This document shows positions 9,150-18,480 of a stretch of 64,000 nucleotides of DNA, one piece after another (position 1 is the stretch's first letter; each line of letters begins with the position of its first letter). The stretch covers positions 56,806 to 120,805 of the forward strand of contig DATCCY010000073.1 in NCBI GenBank assembly GCA_036510975.1, given 5' to 3'. Source of the DNA: Longivirga sp036510975. Its GTDB lineage: Bacteria; Actinomycetota; Actinomycetes; S36-B12; CAIYMF01. The notes below the pieces were generated by a model. That model worked only from the letters and a program-made list of their open reading frames with translations. It had not been told where the DNA came from and did no database searches. The translations under genes and the position numbers were made by a program.

Positions 9150-9216
9150 TCAGGGCGGCTGAGGCCCTGCGGAACTCGTTTCTCGGGTGTCGGGGGTTCG
9201 TGGTGGGATCGCGGGC

Positions 9217-10506
9217 ATGAGCAGCGGCACCGGCGTCGCGGAGGGGTCGATCCGCGCCGTACTCACCCCGTCGCTCACTCGGATGCTCGCGGGCATCGGC
9301 GCCACCGCGTTCGGTGGCGGACTCACGATGGCCCTCTTCGTGGTCTACCTGCACTCCGTGCGCGGCTTCCCGCTGCAGACGGCCGGTCTCGTCCTGACCT
9401 ACCAGGCGCTGCTCGGCCTCGTCCTGGCCCCGCTCGTGGGCACCGTCGTGGACCGCATCGGTCCCAAGCCGGTGCTGCTGGTCGCATGCCTCGTGGAGGC
9501 GGTCGCGACCTGCGCGTTCGGGCTCGTGACCTCCGTGCCCCAGGCCGTCGGGGTCGCCACGGTGATGGCTGTCGGCAACGCCGGCACCTGGCCGCCGCAG
9601 GCGGCCCTGCTCTCGAGGCTCGCGCCGCCCGAGCACCGCCAGCGGGTGTTCGGCCTGCAGTTCATGCTGCTCAACCTCGGCCTCGGCCTCGGCGGTCTGG
9701 TCGGCGCCTCGATACTCGACGTCACACGCCCCTCGACCTTCACCGCGATGTACTCGCTCAACGCGTCCTTCTACGTCTTCTACTTCGTCGCCGTCGCCTC
9801 CCTGCGCGGCGTCACCGGCCCCGAGGCGACCGAGCCCGACCCGGGCGACGGACCGGGTGGCTACCGCGAGGTGCTGGCCGACGTCCGCCTGCGGCGCTAC
9901 GTGATCGGCGCCCTCGTGATGCTCACCTGCGGCTACGGCTCGATGGACGCCGGCCTGCCCGCGTTCATGACGACGGTGGCGCACCTGCCGGTCAACGCGA
10001 TCGGCGTCGTGTTCTTCCTCAACACCCTGATCATCGTCGTGGCCCAGGTATGGGTGATCAAGCGGATCGAGGGTCGCTCACGCACGAGGATGCTCGCGGT
10101 CGCGGCCCTGCTCTGGGGCTCGTTCTGGCTCGTCGTCGCGGCCTCTGCGGGGTTCACGCCGGTCGTCGCCGGAGTCATGATCGCCCTCGGCTTCGGCGTC
10201 TTCGCACTCGGCGAGACGATCTTCTCGCCGGTCGGCCCGTCCCTGATCAACTCCTTCGCGCCGCCGCACCTGCGCGGACGCTACAACGCGTTCGGCGGCC
10301 TCACCTGGGGCGTCGCCAACGCCATCGGCCCGGCAGTGGCCGGCATCGTGATCGGAGGTGGCTGGGGCGTGCTCTGGGCCCTCGGCCTGGCCCTGGGCTG
10401 CGCGGTCGCGGCCTGGATCCTGTACTCGTTGCAGCATCTGCTCACCGCAGAGGAGGACGGCCGCACCGGACCGACCGCGGAGGTGGCGGTCGAGGTGGGA
10501 GGATGA
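9217..10506 (+). CDS. Major facilitator superfamily transporter
   Basis: The protein has 429 residues with about 12 hydrophobic segments and an MFS-type loop, GTVVDRIGPKPVLLVACLVE, between helices 2 and 3. The ATG is preceded by a weak GGGATC-type site; an earlier in-frame start would add ten residues. Substrate is unknown. The second half contains FFLNTLIIVVAQ and a glycine-rich final segment, as in the drug/metabolite exporter branch. Its stop overlaps the next gene's start (ATGA). Confidence 0.85.
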   Translation: MSSGTGVAEGSIRAVLTPSLTRMLAGIGATAFGGGLTMALFVVYLHSVRGFPLQTAGLVLTYQALLGLVLAPLVGTVVDRIGPKPVLLVACLVEAVATCAFGLVTSVPQAVGVATVMAVGNAGTWPPQAALLSRLAPPEHRQRVFGLQFMLLNLGLGLGGLVGASILDVTRPSTFTAMYSLNASFYVFYFVAVASLRGVTGPEATEPDPGDGPGGYREVLADVRLRRYVIGALVMLTCGYGSMDAGLPAFMTTVAHLPVNAIGVVFFLNTLIIVVAQVWVIKRIEGRSRTRMLAVAALLWGSFWLVVAASAGFTPVVAGVMIALGFGVFALGETIFSPVGPSLINSFAPPHLRGRYNAFGGLTWGVANAIGPAVAGIVIGGGWGVLWALGLALGCAVAAWILYSLQHLLTAEEDGRTGPTAEVAVEVGG

Positions 10507-11099
10507 CCCCCATGACGAGCGACGCGACCCTCGCACCGCGGCTGCGGGCCGACATCGAACGCAGCGGCTACTACCCCGAGCTCGTCAGCGACACGCTCGA
10601 CACCGCCCTAGCGGACGAGGCGGTGGTGTCCTACGTCGTGCACCACGAGGCCACCTTCGACCACGACGAGCTGCGCCGTCACGTCACCGTCCTGGCGCTG
10701 ACACCGACCCGCCTCATCGTGGGTCACACCGACGAGCACCCGCCGGACGAGACCTCGACCACCTCCTACGCCACGGCGTCGACTGAGGCCGTCCGCCTCG
10801 AGCGGATCGACTCCGTCGTCGTGACCCGGGTCGCGGCGGACGCCGCGAAGCACCGCCGGGGCGCCGCGGTGAAGGAGGTCGTGCTCACCATCGGCTGGGG
10901 CGCGGTGAGCCGGATCGACCTCGAGCCCGCCTCGTGCGGCGACCCGAGCTGCGACGCCGACCACGGCTACACGGGCACCGCCTCGAACGACGACCTCGCG
11001 CTTCGGGTGTCCGAGGCGGCCGACGGCGCCGAGGTCGTGGCCCAGACCCTGATCTTCGCCGCGGCCCTCTCGCAGGCGACCTCCCACCGCACGCGCTGA
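10503..11099 (+). CDS. DUF5998 family protein
   Basis: The protein has 198 residues. Its ATG overlaps the MFS stop, so the two are probably translated together. A second ATG nine bases on is an alternative start. Features are TLTPTRLIVGHTDEH-like strand pairs, many acidic residues, an ASCGDPSCDADHGYTG segment with two Cys, and a C-terminal helix. It resembles the actinobacterial DUF5998 family (phosphodiesterase-neighbourhood proteins). No enzyme motif is visible, and the function is unknown. Confidence 0.65.
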   Translation: MTPMTSDATLAPRLRADIERSGYYPELVSDTLDTALADEAVVSYVVHHEATFDHDELRRHVTVLALTPTRLIVGHTDEHPPDETSTTSYATASTEAVRLERIDSVVVTRVAADAAKHRRGAAVKEVVLTIGWGAVSRIDLEPASCGDPSCDADHGYTGTASNDDLALRVSEAADGAEVVAQTLIFAAALSQATSHRTR

Positions 11100-11197
11100 C
11101 CCTCGGCGGCGCGCCGGTCTGCCGGCCACCGCCACCAGGGCGATACTGGCGCCTTCCCGGACCCCCGCCGACCCCGCGTCCCATGGAGCAGCACCGC

Positions 11198-11878
11198 ATG
11201 GCCGAGCTCGTGTTCTTCTCGGGGACGATGGACTGCGGCAAGTCCACCCTCGCCCTCCAGACCGACCACAACCATGCGGCCCGCGGTCGCGCGGGCATCG
11301 TGTTCACCTCGCTCGACCGCGCCGGCGAGGAGACGCTGAGCAGCCGCCTCGGGCTCAAGGTCCCCGCGGTCGAGGTCGCGCCGCACACCGACTTCTGGCG
11401 GCACGTCGTCGACCTGCTCGAGGCCGGCGGCCGCTGCGACTACCTCATCTGCGACGAGGCGCAGTTCTACTCCACCGAGCAGGTCGACCAGCTCGCGCGC
11501 ATCGTGGACGAGCTCGGCGTCGACGTCTTCGCGTTCGGGATCCTCACCGACTTCCGCACCAAGATGTTCCCGGGGTCCCAGCGCCTCGTCGAGCTCGCGG
11601 ACAAGGTGCAGGTGCTGCAGGTCGAGGCGCTGTGCTGGTGCGGCTCCCGCGCGACGCAGAACGCCCGCACGGTCAACGGCGAGATGGTCGTCGAGGGCGA
11701 GCAGGTCCTGGTCGGCGACACCAACAGCGAGGCCGTCGTGTCCTACGAGGTGCTCTGCCGACGGCACTACATGCGGCGGATGACGGCTGCGTCCTCGAAG
11801 GCCGCGCACATCAGTCCGACGCCGCTGCCCTTCGCGGAGGCCGAGGCCCGACCAGCAGCGAGGACGGCACCGCGATGA
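11198..11878 (+). CDS. tdk: Thymidine kinase, type II
   Basis: The 226-residue enzyme phosphorylates thymidine with ATP for dTMP salvage. GTMDCGKST (residues 9-17) is the P-loop, and YLICDEAQFYS holds the DE pair of the Walker B region. FGILTDFRTKMFPGS is the typical lasso approach. CWC and CRRHY provide the zinc-type Cys/His positions. I chose the ATG of MAELVFF, because an upstream ATG overlaps the ribosome-binding GGAGCAG located 7 bases before this start. The C-terminal 30 residues are an Ala/Pro-rich tail. The stop overlaps the sulfurtransferase start (ATGA). Confidence 0.9.
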   Translation: MAELVFFSGTMDCGKSTLALQTDHNHAARGRAGIVFTSLDRAGEETLSSRLGLKVPAVEVAPHTDFWRHVVDLLEAGGRCDYLICDEAQFYSTEQVDQLARIVDELGVDVFAFGILTDFRTKMFPGSQRLVELADKVQVLQVEALCWCGSRATQNARTVNGEMVVEGEQVLVGDTNSEAVVSYEVLCRRHYMRRMTAASSKAAHISPTPLPFAEAEARPAARTAPR

Positions 11879-12735
11879 GCCCGTTCATCGACGTCGAGGG
11901 GCTGCGCACCGAGCTGGCCTCGGACCGGCCACCGGTCGTGCTCGACGTCCGCTGGAGCCTCACCGGCCCGCCGGGGAGCACCGTCGTCGCCGCGGGTCAC
12001 GTGCCCGGAGCCGTCTGCCTCGACCTCGATCTGGACCTCGCCGGCCCGCCCGGGGCCGCTGGCCGCCACCCCTTGCCAGACCCGGACCGGTTCGCGACCG
12101 TCATGCGCCGCGCCGGCGTCACCCTCGACGGCCCCGTGGTCGTCATGGACGGCGCGGACGGCACGGTCGCGGCACGCGTCTGGTGGTTGCTGCGCCACCA
12201 CGGGCACGACGACGTCCGGGTCCTCGACGGCGGCTACGCGGCGTGGGCCGCGTCCGGCGCCGAGATCGCGACCGGTGAGGCCGCCGCGCCTCACGACGCC
12301 GCCGGTCCGTCCACCGAGCACCCGTTCCTCGCCGACGTCGCCCGCTGCGCCGTGCTCGATGCCGACGGCGCCGCGCGTCTCGCCCGCGACGGCGTGCTCC
12401 TCGACGCACGGGCCCCCGCGCGCTATGCCGGCGAGGTCGAGCCCGTCGACCGCGTGGCCGGTCACATCCCCGGTGCGCTCAGCGCGCCCGCGTCGATGGC
12501 GCACGACGCCACGGGCCGGATCCTCGGCCGCGAGGAGCTTCTCCGCCGCTACGCCGACCTCGCCGTCGAGCCGGACGTGGAAGTCGGCGCCTACTGCGGC
12601 TCGGGGGTCACGGCCGCGCACACGGTGCTGGTGCTGCACTCCATCGGGATCGAGGCCGCGCTCTATCCCGGGTCGTGGTCGGAGTGGATCGCCGATCCGA
12701 CCCGGCCCGTCGCCACGACCGCCAGGCGCGGCTAG
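11875..12735 (+). CDS. Two-domain rhodanese-type sulfurtransferase
   Basis: The protein has 286 residues. It has two rhodanese domains: an N-terminal inactive one (VVLDVRWSL, ARVWWLLRHHGHDDVRVLDG) and a C-terminal catalytic one with LLDARAPARYAGEVEP, DRVAGHIPGALSAP and the active loop CGSGVTA. A loop with Gly and Ser after the Cys is typical of 3-mercaptopyruvate sulfurtransferases, whereas thiosulfate sulfurtransferases usually carry charged residues there. The reaction moves sulfane sulfur to thiols or cyanide. ATG overlaps the tdk stop. The following molybdoenzyme gene starts 9 bases downstream, so a sulfur-supply link to its cofactor is possible but only inferred. Confidence 0.87.
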   Translation: MSPFIDVEGLRTELASDRPPVVLDVRWSLTGPPGSTVVAAGHVPGAVCLDLDLDLAGPPGAAGRHPLPDPDRFATVMRRAGVTLDGPVVVMDGADGTVAARVWWLLRHHGHDDVRVLDGGYAAWAASGAEIATGEAAAPHDAAGPSTEHPFLADVARCAVLDADGAARLARDGVLLDARAPARYAGEVEPVDRVAGHIPGALSAPASMAHDATGRILGREELLRRYADLAVEPDVEVGAYCGSGVTAAHTVLVLHSIGIEAALYPGSWSEWIADPTRPVATTARRG

Positions 12736-12743
12736 CACCCGAC

Positions 12744-14771
12744 ATGGCCGAGCTCACCGTCCTCGGGGCGTGCCACCACGACTGCCCGGACACGTGCGCG
12801 TGGGAGGTCACCGTCGTGGACGGCGTGGCGACCCGGCTGCGCGGCAGCGCTGAGCACCCGGTCACCCGAGGCACGCTCTGCCCCAAGGTCAACCGCTTCC
12901 TCGACCGGGTCTACCACCCGGACCGGGTGCTCACGCCGCTGCGGCGTACGGGCCCCAAGGGCAGCGGCGAGTTCGAGCCGATCTCGTGGGTCGAGGCGAT
13001 CGACGTCGTCGCGGGGCGGATGCGCGAGCTGATGGACGCCGGACGGGCCGAGTCGATCCTGCAGTTCTCCTTCGCGGGCACGCAGGGACTGATCCAGATG
13101 GGCGTGCTCATCGACCGCCTGTTCGACGCCGTCGGGGCGAGCGACGTGCACCGCGAGCTGTGCGGGGCGACAGCGTCGTGGGGCGCCGCGGACGTGCTCG
13201 GCGAGCCGTTCGGCGTCGACCCCGAGTCGCTGCGGCACTCCCGGACCATCGTGCTGTGGGGCACCAACACGAGGATCACGAACAGGCACCTGTGGCCCGT
13301 GCTCGAGCAGGCGCGGGCCGACGGCGCCGTGATCGTGGTGATCGACCCCGTGCGGACCGACACCGCTCGCGAGGCCGACGTCTTCCTCCAGCTGCGGCCC
13401 GGGAGCGACGTCGCGCTCGTCCTCGGCCTCGTCCACGTGCTCGCCCGGGACGGGCTGGTCGACGCGACCTGGATCGCGGAGCGCACGACCGGCTGGGTGG
13501 CGCTGCGCGAGAGTGCGGCGGGGTGGACGCCGGACCGCGCGGCTGCGGCGACCGGCCTGGACGCCGAGCGCATCGGATGGCTCGCGCACCGGATGGCGAC
13601 GCACGGCCCGACCGCCATCCGCACGCTCATCGGTCCCGAGCACCGGGAGCACGGACGCGAGATCGTGCGCGCGGTCACGATGCTGCCGGCCGTGCTGGGG
13701 TCGTGGCGCGAGGTGGGCGGGGGACTCGCGAGGTCGAGCCAGCGCTGGCACGAGGCCGCCCTCGCGCAGGAGCGCCGACCTCGGCGACGAAGCGTGAACA
13801 TGGCGCGGCTGGGCGAGGTGCTGACCCGACCCGGTCCGGCCGACCCGTCGATCGAGATGCTCGTGGTGCACAACTCCAACCCCGCGGTGGTCGTCCCCGA
13901 CCAGAACCGGGTGGTCGCCGGTCTCGAGCGCGAGGACCTGGTCACGGTCGTGATCGAGCAGTTCGTCACCGACACCGCGCGCTACGCAGACATCGTGCTG
14001 CCCGCCACCACCCAGATCGAGCACCTCGACCTCGCCCAGTCGTGGGGCCACCTCTACCTCGCACTCAACCAGCCGGCCGTCGCACCGCGCGGCGCCGCGC
14101 TGCCGAACACCGAGATCGCCCGCAGGCTCGCCGTGGCGCTCGGGCTCGACGACCCGAGGCTGCACGAGAGCGACGAGGACCTGGTGCGTGCGCTGCTCGC
14201 GACCGGGCACCCGTTCCTCGACGGCATCAGCTACGAGCGGCTCGCGGCCGAGGGCTGGGCCCGGCTCGCCGTGCCGACGGGCTCCCGCCCGCACGTCGAC
14301 GCGATCGCGAGCGTGCCGGTCGCGCCGATGCGCCTCGGTCGCCTCGAGCACACCCCCGGGCGTGAGACTGCGGACGGGGACCCGGACCTCGCCCGTCGCT
14401 TCCCGCTCGCCCTGATCTCGCGCAAGCAGCACCCGAAGTTCCTCAACGCCAACTACGGAGGGTTCCGCGCGCACCAGCCGTCGACCGGTGCGCCGACCCT
14501 GCAGATCCATCCGGCCGACGCGGCCGCACGGGGGATCGGCGAGGGTGACGTCGCGCGCGTGTACAACGACCGCGGAGAGCTGACCCTGGGGGTCGAGATC
14601 AGCGACGACGTGCAGCCCGGCCTGGTCGCGATCCCGTTCGGCTGGTGGCACCGCAGCACGCCGGAGGGTCGGGCCGTCAACGCTCTGACGAATCCGGCGG
14701 TCGACGGCGACGACCGTGGCACGGCGTACTTCCACGACACCCTGGTCGAGGTCACCCGCGTCGCCCGATGA
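12744..14771 (+). CDS. Molybdopterin-dependent oxidoreductase
   Basis: The protein has 675 residues. The N-terminal CHHDCPDTCAW, followed by GTLCPKVNRF, is the four-Cys [4Fe-4S] motif of the DMSO-reductase superfamily. The fold continues with ILQFSFAGTQGLIQMG, LWGTNTRITNRHLWPVLEQA and VVIDPVRTDTAREAD (cofactor-binding). LVVHNSNPAVVVPDQN and the C-terminal beta-barrel (LISRKQHPKFLNANYGG, IHPADAAARGIGEGDVARV) complete it. No twin-arginine signal is seen, so it is probably cytoplasmic. Electron partner and substrate are unknown. It is the last gene of a co-directional run and lacks its own redox subunits here. Confidence 0.88.
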   Translation: MAELTVLGACHHDCPDTCAWEVTVVDGVATRLRGSAEHPVTRGTLCPKVNRFLDRVYHPDRVLTPLRRTGPKGSGEFEPISWVEAIDVVAGRMRELMDAGRAESILQFSFAGTQGLIQMGVLIDRLFDAVGASDVHRELCGATASWGAADVLGEPFGVDPESLRHSRTIVLWGTNTRITNRHLWPVLEQARADGAVIVVIDPVRTDTAREADVFLQLRPGSDVALVLGLVHVLARDGLVDATWIAERTTGWVALRESAAGWTPDRAAAATGLDAERIGWLAHRMATHGPTAIRTLIGPEHREHGREIVRAVTMLPAVLGSWREVGGGLARSSQRWHEAALAQERRPRRRSVNMARLGEVLTRPGPADPSIEMLVVHNSNPAVVVPDQNRVVAGLEREDLVTVVIEQFVTDTARYADIVLPATTQIEHLDLAQSWGHLYLALNQPAVAPRGAALPNTEIARRLAVALGLDDPRLHESDEDLVRALLATGHPFLDGISYERLAAEGWARLAVPTGSRPHVDAIASVPVAPMRLGRLEHTPGRETADGDPDLARRFPLALISRKQHPKFLNANYGGFRAHQPSTGAPTLQIHPADAAARGIGEGDVARVYNDRGELTLGVEISDDVQPGLVAIPFGWWHRSTPEGRAVNALTNPAVDGDDRGTAYFHDTLVEVTRVAR

Positions 14772-14798
14772 GGCCCGGTCGGACCGACGCGCCGGGGG

Positions 14799-15752
14799 TC
14801 AGGTCTCGGGGTTGCGCGACCCGAAGAGGATCTCGTCCCAGCTGGGCACCTGGGCCCGCGGCTTGCTGCCCTTCTGCACATCGCCGGACGCAGGTGTGTC
14901 CCGTGAGGCCTTGCGACGGGCGCGACGCGAGACCCGGCCGGCCTCGGGGCGCGCGAGACCCGGCAGCGTGTCGTAGAGGTCGTCGAGGGGTGAGGAGTCG
15001 TCGGGCTCGGCGGGCGGCCGGTCGACGAGCTCCACCACCTGGGCACCGGAGTCCCGGTCGACCATGGCGGTCAACGCGGCGTCGGGGTCCTCGAGGTCGT
15101 CGTCCCACGCGTCGACGTCGTCAGGGCTCGGGAGGCCGACCAGCAGCGGCCGTCCCTCGACGTCGATGATCGCCACCGTCTGCTGCTCGCCGAGCAGCCA
15201 TGCGCTCGCCGGGTCGTCGGAGGCGACGGTGCGACCGGCCGGGTCGTAGACCCACAGCGCCGCGGTGGCGCCGACGGCCACCGAGTCCACAGGGTCCCAG
15301 GACGCGAGCAGCGACCAGCGGCCGTCCTCGCGACGCCACGCGTCCCACTCGAGCAGCTCGACATCGACACCGCCGCGGGCGAGAACCTCGGTGACGGTGT
15401 CGCCGACGGTCCTCGAGCTGCCGCCCTCGCGGATCTCGACCTCACGGGCCTGGGCGGCGACGTGCTCGCGCTCGGCGAGGACCGGACCCGCGAAGCGCAG
15501 CACGCGCTCGACGGCCAGGCCCGAGCTCGCCGCGATGTCGTCGGGGCTCTGCCCGTGGCGGACCCGCTGCTGGATGTCGCGCGGCGTCGTGCCGTCGAGG
15601 GCGATCTCGAGCTGGCCGAGCCGGCTGCGGTCGCGGCGTACGGCGGCCTCGAGCCGCTCGTCGCACGGCACGGTGTAGCGGGTGCCGTCGGTGCTGCTGA
15701 GCACGAGCGACGTGCCGTCGTCCGACAGCCCGACGAAGGCCAGCTCGCGCAT
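14799..15752 (-). CDS. sepH: Cell division protein SepH (DUF3071)
   Basis: The protein has 317 residues. It begins MRELAFVGLSDDGTSLVLSS, the conserved N-terminus of SepH. A helix-turn-helix-like region follows (GTTPRDIQQRVRHGQSPDDI, about 55-90). The long middle is acidic and variable, and the end is the conserved basic/Trp tail PRAQVPSWDEILFGSR. In Streptomyces and Mycobacterium SepH binds and stimulates FtsZ assembly at division sites. An earlier in-frame start exists, but MREL fits the family and lies behind a GAGG-type site. It is convergent with the molybdoenzyme gene, 27 bases apart. Confidence 0.9.
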   Translation of the reverse strand: MRELAFVGLSDDGTSLVLSSTDGTRYTVPCDERLEAAVRRDRSRLGQLEIALDGTTPRDIQQRVRHGQSPDDIAASSGLAVERVLRFAGPVLAEREHVAAQAREVEIREGGSSRTVGDTVTEVLARGGVDVELLEWDAWRREDGRWSLLASWDPVDSVAVGATAALWVYDPAGRTVASDDPASAWLLGEQQTVAIIDVEGRPLLVGLPSPDDVDAWDDDLEDPDAALTAMVDRDSGAQVVELVDRPPAEPDDSSPLDDLYDTLPGLARPEAGRVSRRARRKASRDTPASGDVQKGSKPRAQVPSWDEILFGSRNPET

Positions 15753-15888
15753 GGGGACTCCTCGAGGTCGCGGGCGCGCCCGGGTGCTCGGGGCGCCCCG
15801 CCAGTCTCGCCCGCGGGAGCGCCAGGGGCCAGCACCGCCACGCAGAAACCCGTGACACGCCGGGCCGGTGGGCACGCGACGGGGGCCG

Positions 15889-17115
15889 TCAGGCGTGCGC
15901 CGCGTCGTCGTCGGACGCGTGCGCCGAGACCCAGGCGCGCGCCAGGTTCTGCCGGGAGATCAGCACGACGCCGAACGTGAGCATCGTCGATCCCACGCAG
16001 ATCCAGTAGGCGGTCGAGGCGCCACGCGTGTCGATGACCTGTCCGGCGAGGGCGGCCGCCACCGCGATGCCGACGCCGAGACCCGTGTTGGACCAGACGA
16101 GCCCCTCGGTCATGCGGGCGTTGGGCACCAGCCGCTCGATGAGGGCGAAGCCGCTGATGAGCACGGGCGAGACCGCGAGCCCGGCCACCAGGCACTGCAC
16201 GCCGAGCACCCACGGGGAGTGGATGAACGGGAACGGGATCGTCACGACGGCGAGGAGCCCCGAGGAGAGCAGCAGCTGCCGGTCGAGCGTCGCCCGTACG
16301 TGCATCGCGCCGAGCACGACGCCGGAGGCGCCGGAGGCGAGCGCGTAGAGACCGAGCAGGAGACCGGTCCAGCCGCGCACGCCCTGCTCGTCGGCGAAGG
16401 CGACGGTGACGACCTCGAAGGACCCGAAGAGCGCACCGAGGAAGACGAAGGCGGCGGTCACGGCGAGCACGCCGGGGAACCGCAGCGCGGAGCCCTGCCC
16501 GCGCGGTGGGGTGCCGCCCGCCGTCGGCTCGGTGGCGCGCGACCCGACGAACAGCACCGTCCCGACCACGAGCAGGATCCCGACGGCGAGCAGCGCGCCG
16601 TAGTCGACGACCGAGACGGCGAGCACCGTGGCCAGCGGCGGACCCGCGACGTAGATGACCTCGTCGAGCACCGACTCCCAGGCGAACGCGGTCCGCAGGC
16701 TGCGCGGCTCGCCGGCGAGGATGAAGGCCCAGCGGGCGCGGACGAGGGCGCCGAGGTTGGGGAAGGTGCCGCCGGAGAGCGTGACCGACACGACGAGCGC
16801 CCAGGTGGGCGCGCCGTGCAGCACGAGGACGACGAAGGCCGCGAGCGACACGACGTGCACGGTCACGAGCAGCGGCAGGACACGGCTCTGGCCGTAACGG
16901 TCGGTGGCGCGGCCGAGCAGCGGCCCGAACGCCGCGTTCGCCAGCGCTGCGGTCGCCGAGAGCGCGCCCGCGAGGGCGTAGCTGCCGGTCTGGCTCGACA
17001 CGAGCAGGACCTCGCCGAGGCCCAGCATCGACATCGGGAGGCGGGCGAGGAAACCCGTGGCCGACATGCGCAGCGCCCCGGGACGCCCGAGGACGTCGAC
17101 GTAGGGCGTGAGCAT
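15889..17115 (-). CDS. Major facilitator superfamily transporter
   Basis: The protein has 408 residues with 12 predicted membrane segments. GPLLGRATDRYGQSRVLPLL is the MFS loop 2-3 signature, and TAFAWESVLDEVIYVAGPPL is a conserved block of a common actinobacterial MFS branch of unknown substrate. The start ATG is 49 bases from the divergent ferrochelatase start, so the two genes share a small promoter region. The Asp/Ala-rich C-terminus ends in the cytoplasm. Confidence 0.82.
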   Translation of the reverse strand: MLTPYVDVLGRPGALRMSATGFLARLPMSMLGLGEVLLVSSQTGSYALAGALSATAALANAAFGPLLGRATDRYGQSRVLPLLVTVHVVSLAAFVVLVLHGAPTWALVVSVTLSGGTFPNLGALVRARWAFILAGEPRSLRTAFAWESVLDEVIYVAGPPLATVLAVSVVDYGALLAVGILLVVGTVLFVGSRATEPTAGGTPPRGQGSALRFPGVLAVTAAFVFLGALFGSFEVVTVAFADEQGVRGWTGLLLGLYALASGASGVVLGAMHVRATLDRQLLLSSGLLAVVTIPFPFIHSPWVLGVQCLVAGLAVSPVLISGFALIERLVPNARMTEGLVWSNTGLGVGIAVAAALAGQVIDTRGASTAYWICVGSTMLTFGVVLISRQNLARAWVSAHASDDDAAHA

Positions 17116-17164
17116 GCTGCGACGCTATCCACCCGGTGTGCGAACCGCCGAATCGCACAGGAGG

Positions 17165-18259
17165 ATGGCTGCCGTGACCCTGACCGGCCCGCGCGGGTCG
17201 TATGACGCCCTCCTGCTCGTCTCGTTCGGCGGCCCCGAGGGACCCGACGACGTCGTGCCGTTCCTCGAGAACGCGACCCGGGGCAGGGGCATCCCGCGCG
17301 AACGGCTCGTGGAGGTCGGGGCGCACTACTCGTCCTTCGGCGGCGTCTCGCCCATCAACGAGCAGAACCGCGCGCTGCTCGCCGCGGTGCGCGAGGACCT
17401 CGCCGGCCACGGACTCGATCTGCCGGTGTACTGGGGCAACCGCAACTGGCACCCGTACCTGGCCGAGGCGCTGGGCCAGATGCGCGCCGACGGCGTGGAG
17501 CGGGCCATCTGCCTGTTCACGAGCGCCTACGCGTCGTACTCCGGGTGCCGCCAGTACCGGGAGAACCTCGCCGACGCGGTCGCGGAGGTCGAGTCCGACG
17601 GGCTGGGCGCCGCGCCGGCGCTGGACAAGCTGCGGCACTACTTCGACCACCCCGGCTTCGTGGAACCCATGGTCGATGCGGCGATCGCGGCAGTCGCGGA
17701 GGTCGGTGTCGAACGACCTCGGCTGGTCTTCACGACCCACTCCATCCCGCTCGCGAGCGTCGCGACGAGCGGTCCGCAGGGAGACGCCTACCTCGAGCAG
17801 CACCTCGCGGTCGCGGGACTCATCCACGGTGCGGTGTCCTCGCGGGTGGCCGTCGAGGACACCTGGGACCTCGTGTTCCAGTCGCGCTCCGGCGCGCCGC
17901 ACGTCCCGTGGCTCGAGCCGGACATCAGCGACCACCTCGACGACCTCGCCGCGCGCGGCGTACCCGGTGCCGTGATCGCGCCGATCGGGTTCGTGAGCGA
18001 CCACATGGAGGTGGTGTGGGACCTCGACACCGTCGCGATGGGGCACGCGCGCGAGATCGGTCTGCCCGCCGCCCGCGCCGGCACGGCCGGCACGGACCCG
18101 GGCTTCGTCGCCATGGTCCGCGAGCTCGCGCTGGAGCGAGTGGGGCTGGCCGAGCCGCGCGCGATGTCGACCCTGGGACCGTCCTACGACGTCTGCCCCG
18201 GCGCCTGCTGCCCCAACCCCCGTGGCCCGAAGCCGGCCCTCTGCGAGCTGAGAGTGTGA
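17165..18259 (+). CDS. cpfC: Coproporphyrin III ferrochelatase
   Basis: The protein has 364 residues. It inserts Fe2+ into coproporphyrin III, the penultimate step of the actinobacterial haem route that HemQ/ChdC completes (chdC near 54.5 kb). YDALLLVSFGGPEGPDDVVP is the family N-terminus, LVFTTHSIPLAS carries the catalytic His, and APIGFVSDHMEVVWDLD carries the acidic partner. SGCRQYRENL and the C-terminal Cys run (CPGACCPNP) are candidate [2Fe-2S] ligands as in mycobacterial ferrochelatase, although I could not match the exact spacing. I chose ATG behind CAGGAGG; an earlier in-frame ATG overlaps the divergent MFS gene. Older name hemH. Confidence 0.92.
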   Translation: MAAVTLTGPRGSYDALLLVSFGGPEGPDDVVPFLENATRGRGIPRERLVEVGAHYSSFGGVSPINEQNRALLAAVREDLAGHGLDLPVYWGNRNWHPYLAEALGQMRADGVERAICLFTSAYASYSGCRQYRENLADAVAEVESDGLGAAPALDKLRHYFDHPGFVEPMVDAAIAAVAEVGVERPRLVFTTHSIPLASVATSGPQGDAYLEQHLAVAGLIHGAVSSRVAVEDTWDLVFQSRSGAPHVPWLEPDISDHLDDLAARGVPGAVIAPIGFVSDHMEVVWDLDTVAMGHAREIGLPAARAGTAGTDPGFVAMVRELALERVGLAEPRAMSTLGPSYDVCPGACCPNPRGPKPALCELRV

Positions 18260-18480
18260 GCGTGCCTCTGCGCCGCCAAGCGATCAGCCTTCGGCCGATC
18301 GCGTCGGCGCCGCTTCCGCTTGCGCGGCCTCGTCGGCGACCTGCGGTCGCCTCCGCTCGCCCGGCGCCGACCCTTCCGGGGCCCACTCCGGCCTCGGGCC
18401 GCTCCGCTTCGGCGTAAGGCCCGTGCCTCTCACTCGGGCCGCGACGCCCAGTGGGGCGATCATGACGAGACTCGCACGGC
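18260..18480. other. Intergenic region with hairpins between cpfC and inositol monophosphatase
   Basis: About 220 bases hold no convincing gene. Two inverted repeats stand out: GGCGACC-TGC-GGTCGCC near 18331-18350, and GGCCCG with CGGGCC around an 11-base loop near 18418-18440. The phrase GTGCCTCT occurs at both ends of the region. Short frames here translate to Ala/Pro/Arg-rich nonsense. It probably contains the cpfC 3' end and the promoter of the next gene. Confidence 0.4.

Noticed and set aside
15071..18046. A 991-residue open frame crossing SepH, the MFS gene and cpfC
   Set aside because: No recognisable domain; it is out of frame with three genes that have clear family motifs.
18260..18417. 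Possible small gene between cpfC and suhB
   Set aside because: Translations are Ala/Pro/Arg-rich, lack a ribosome site and look like read-through of a cpfC alternative frame.
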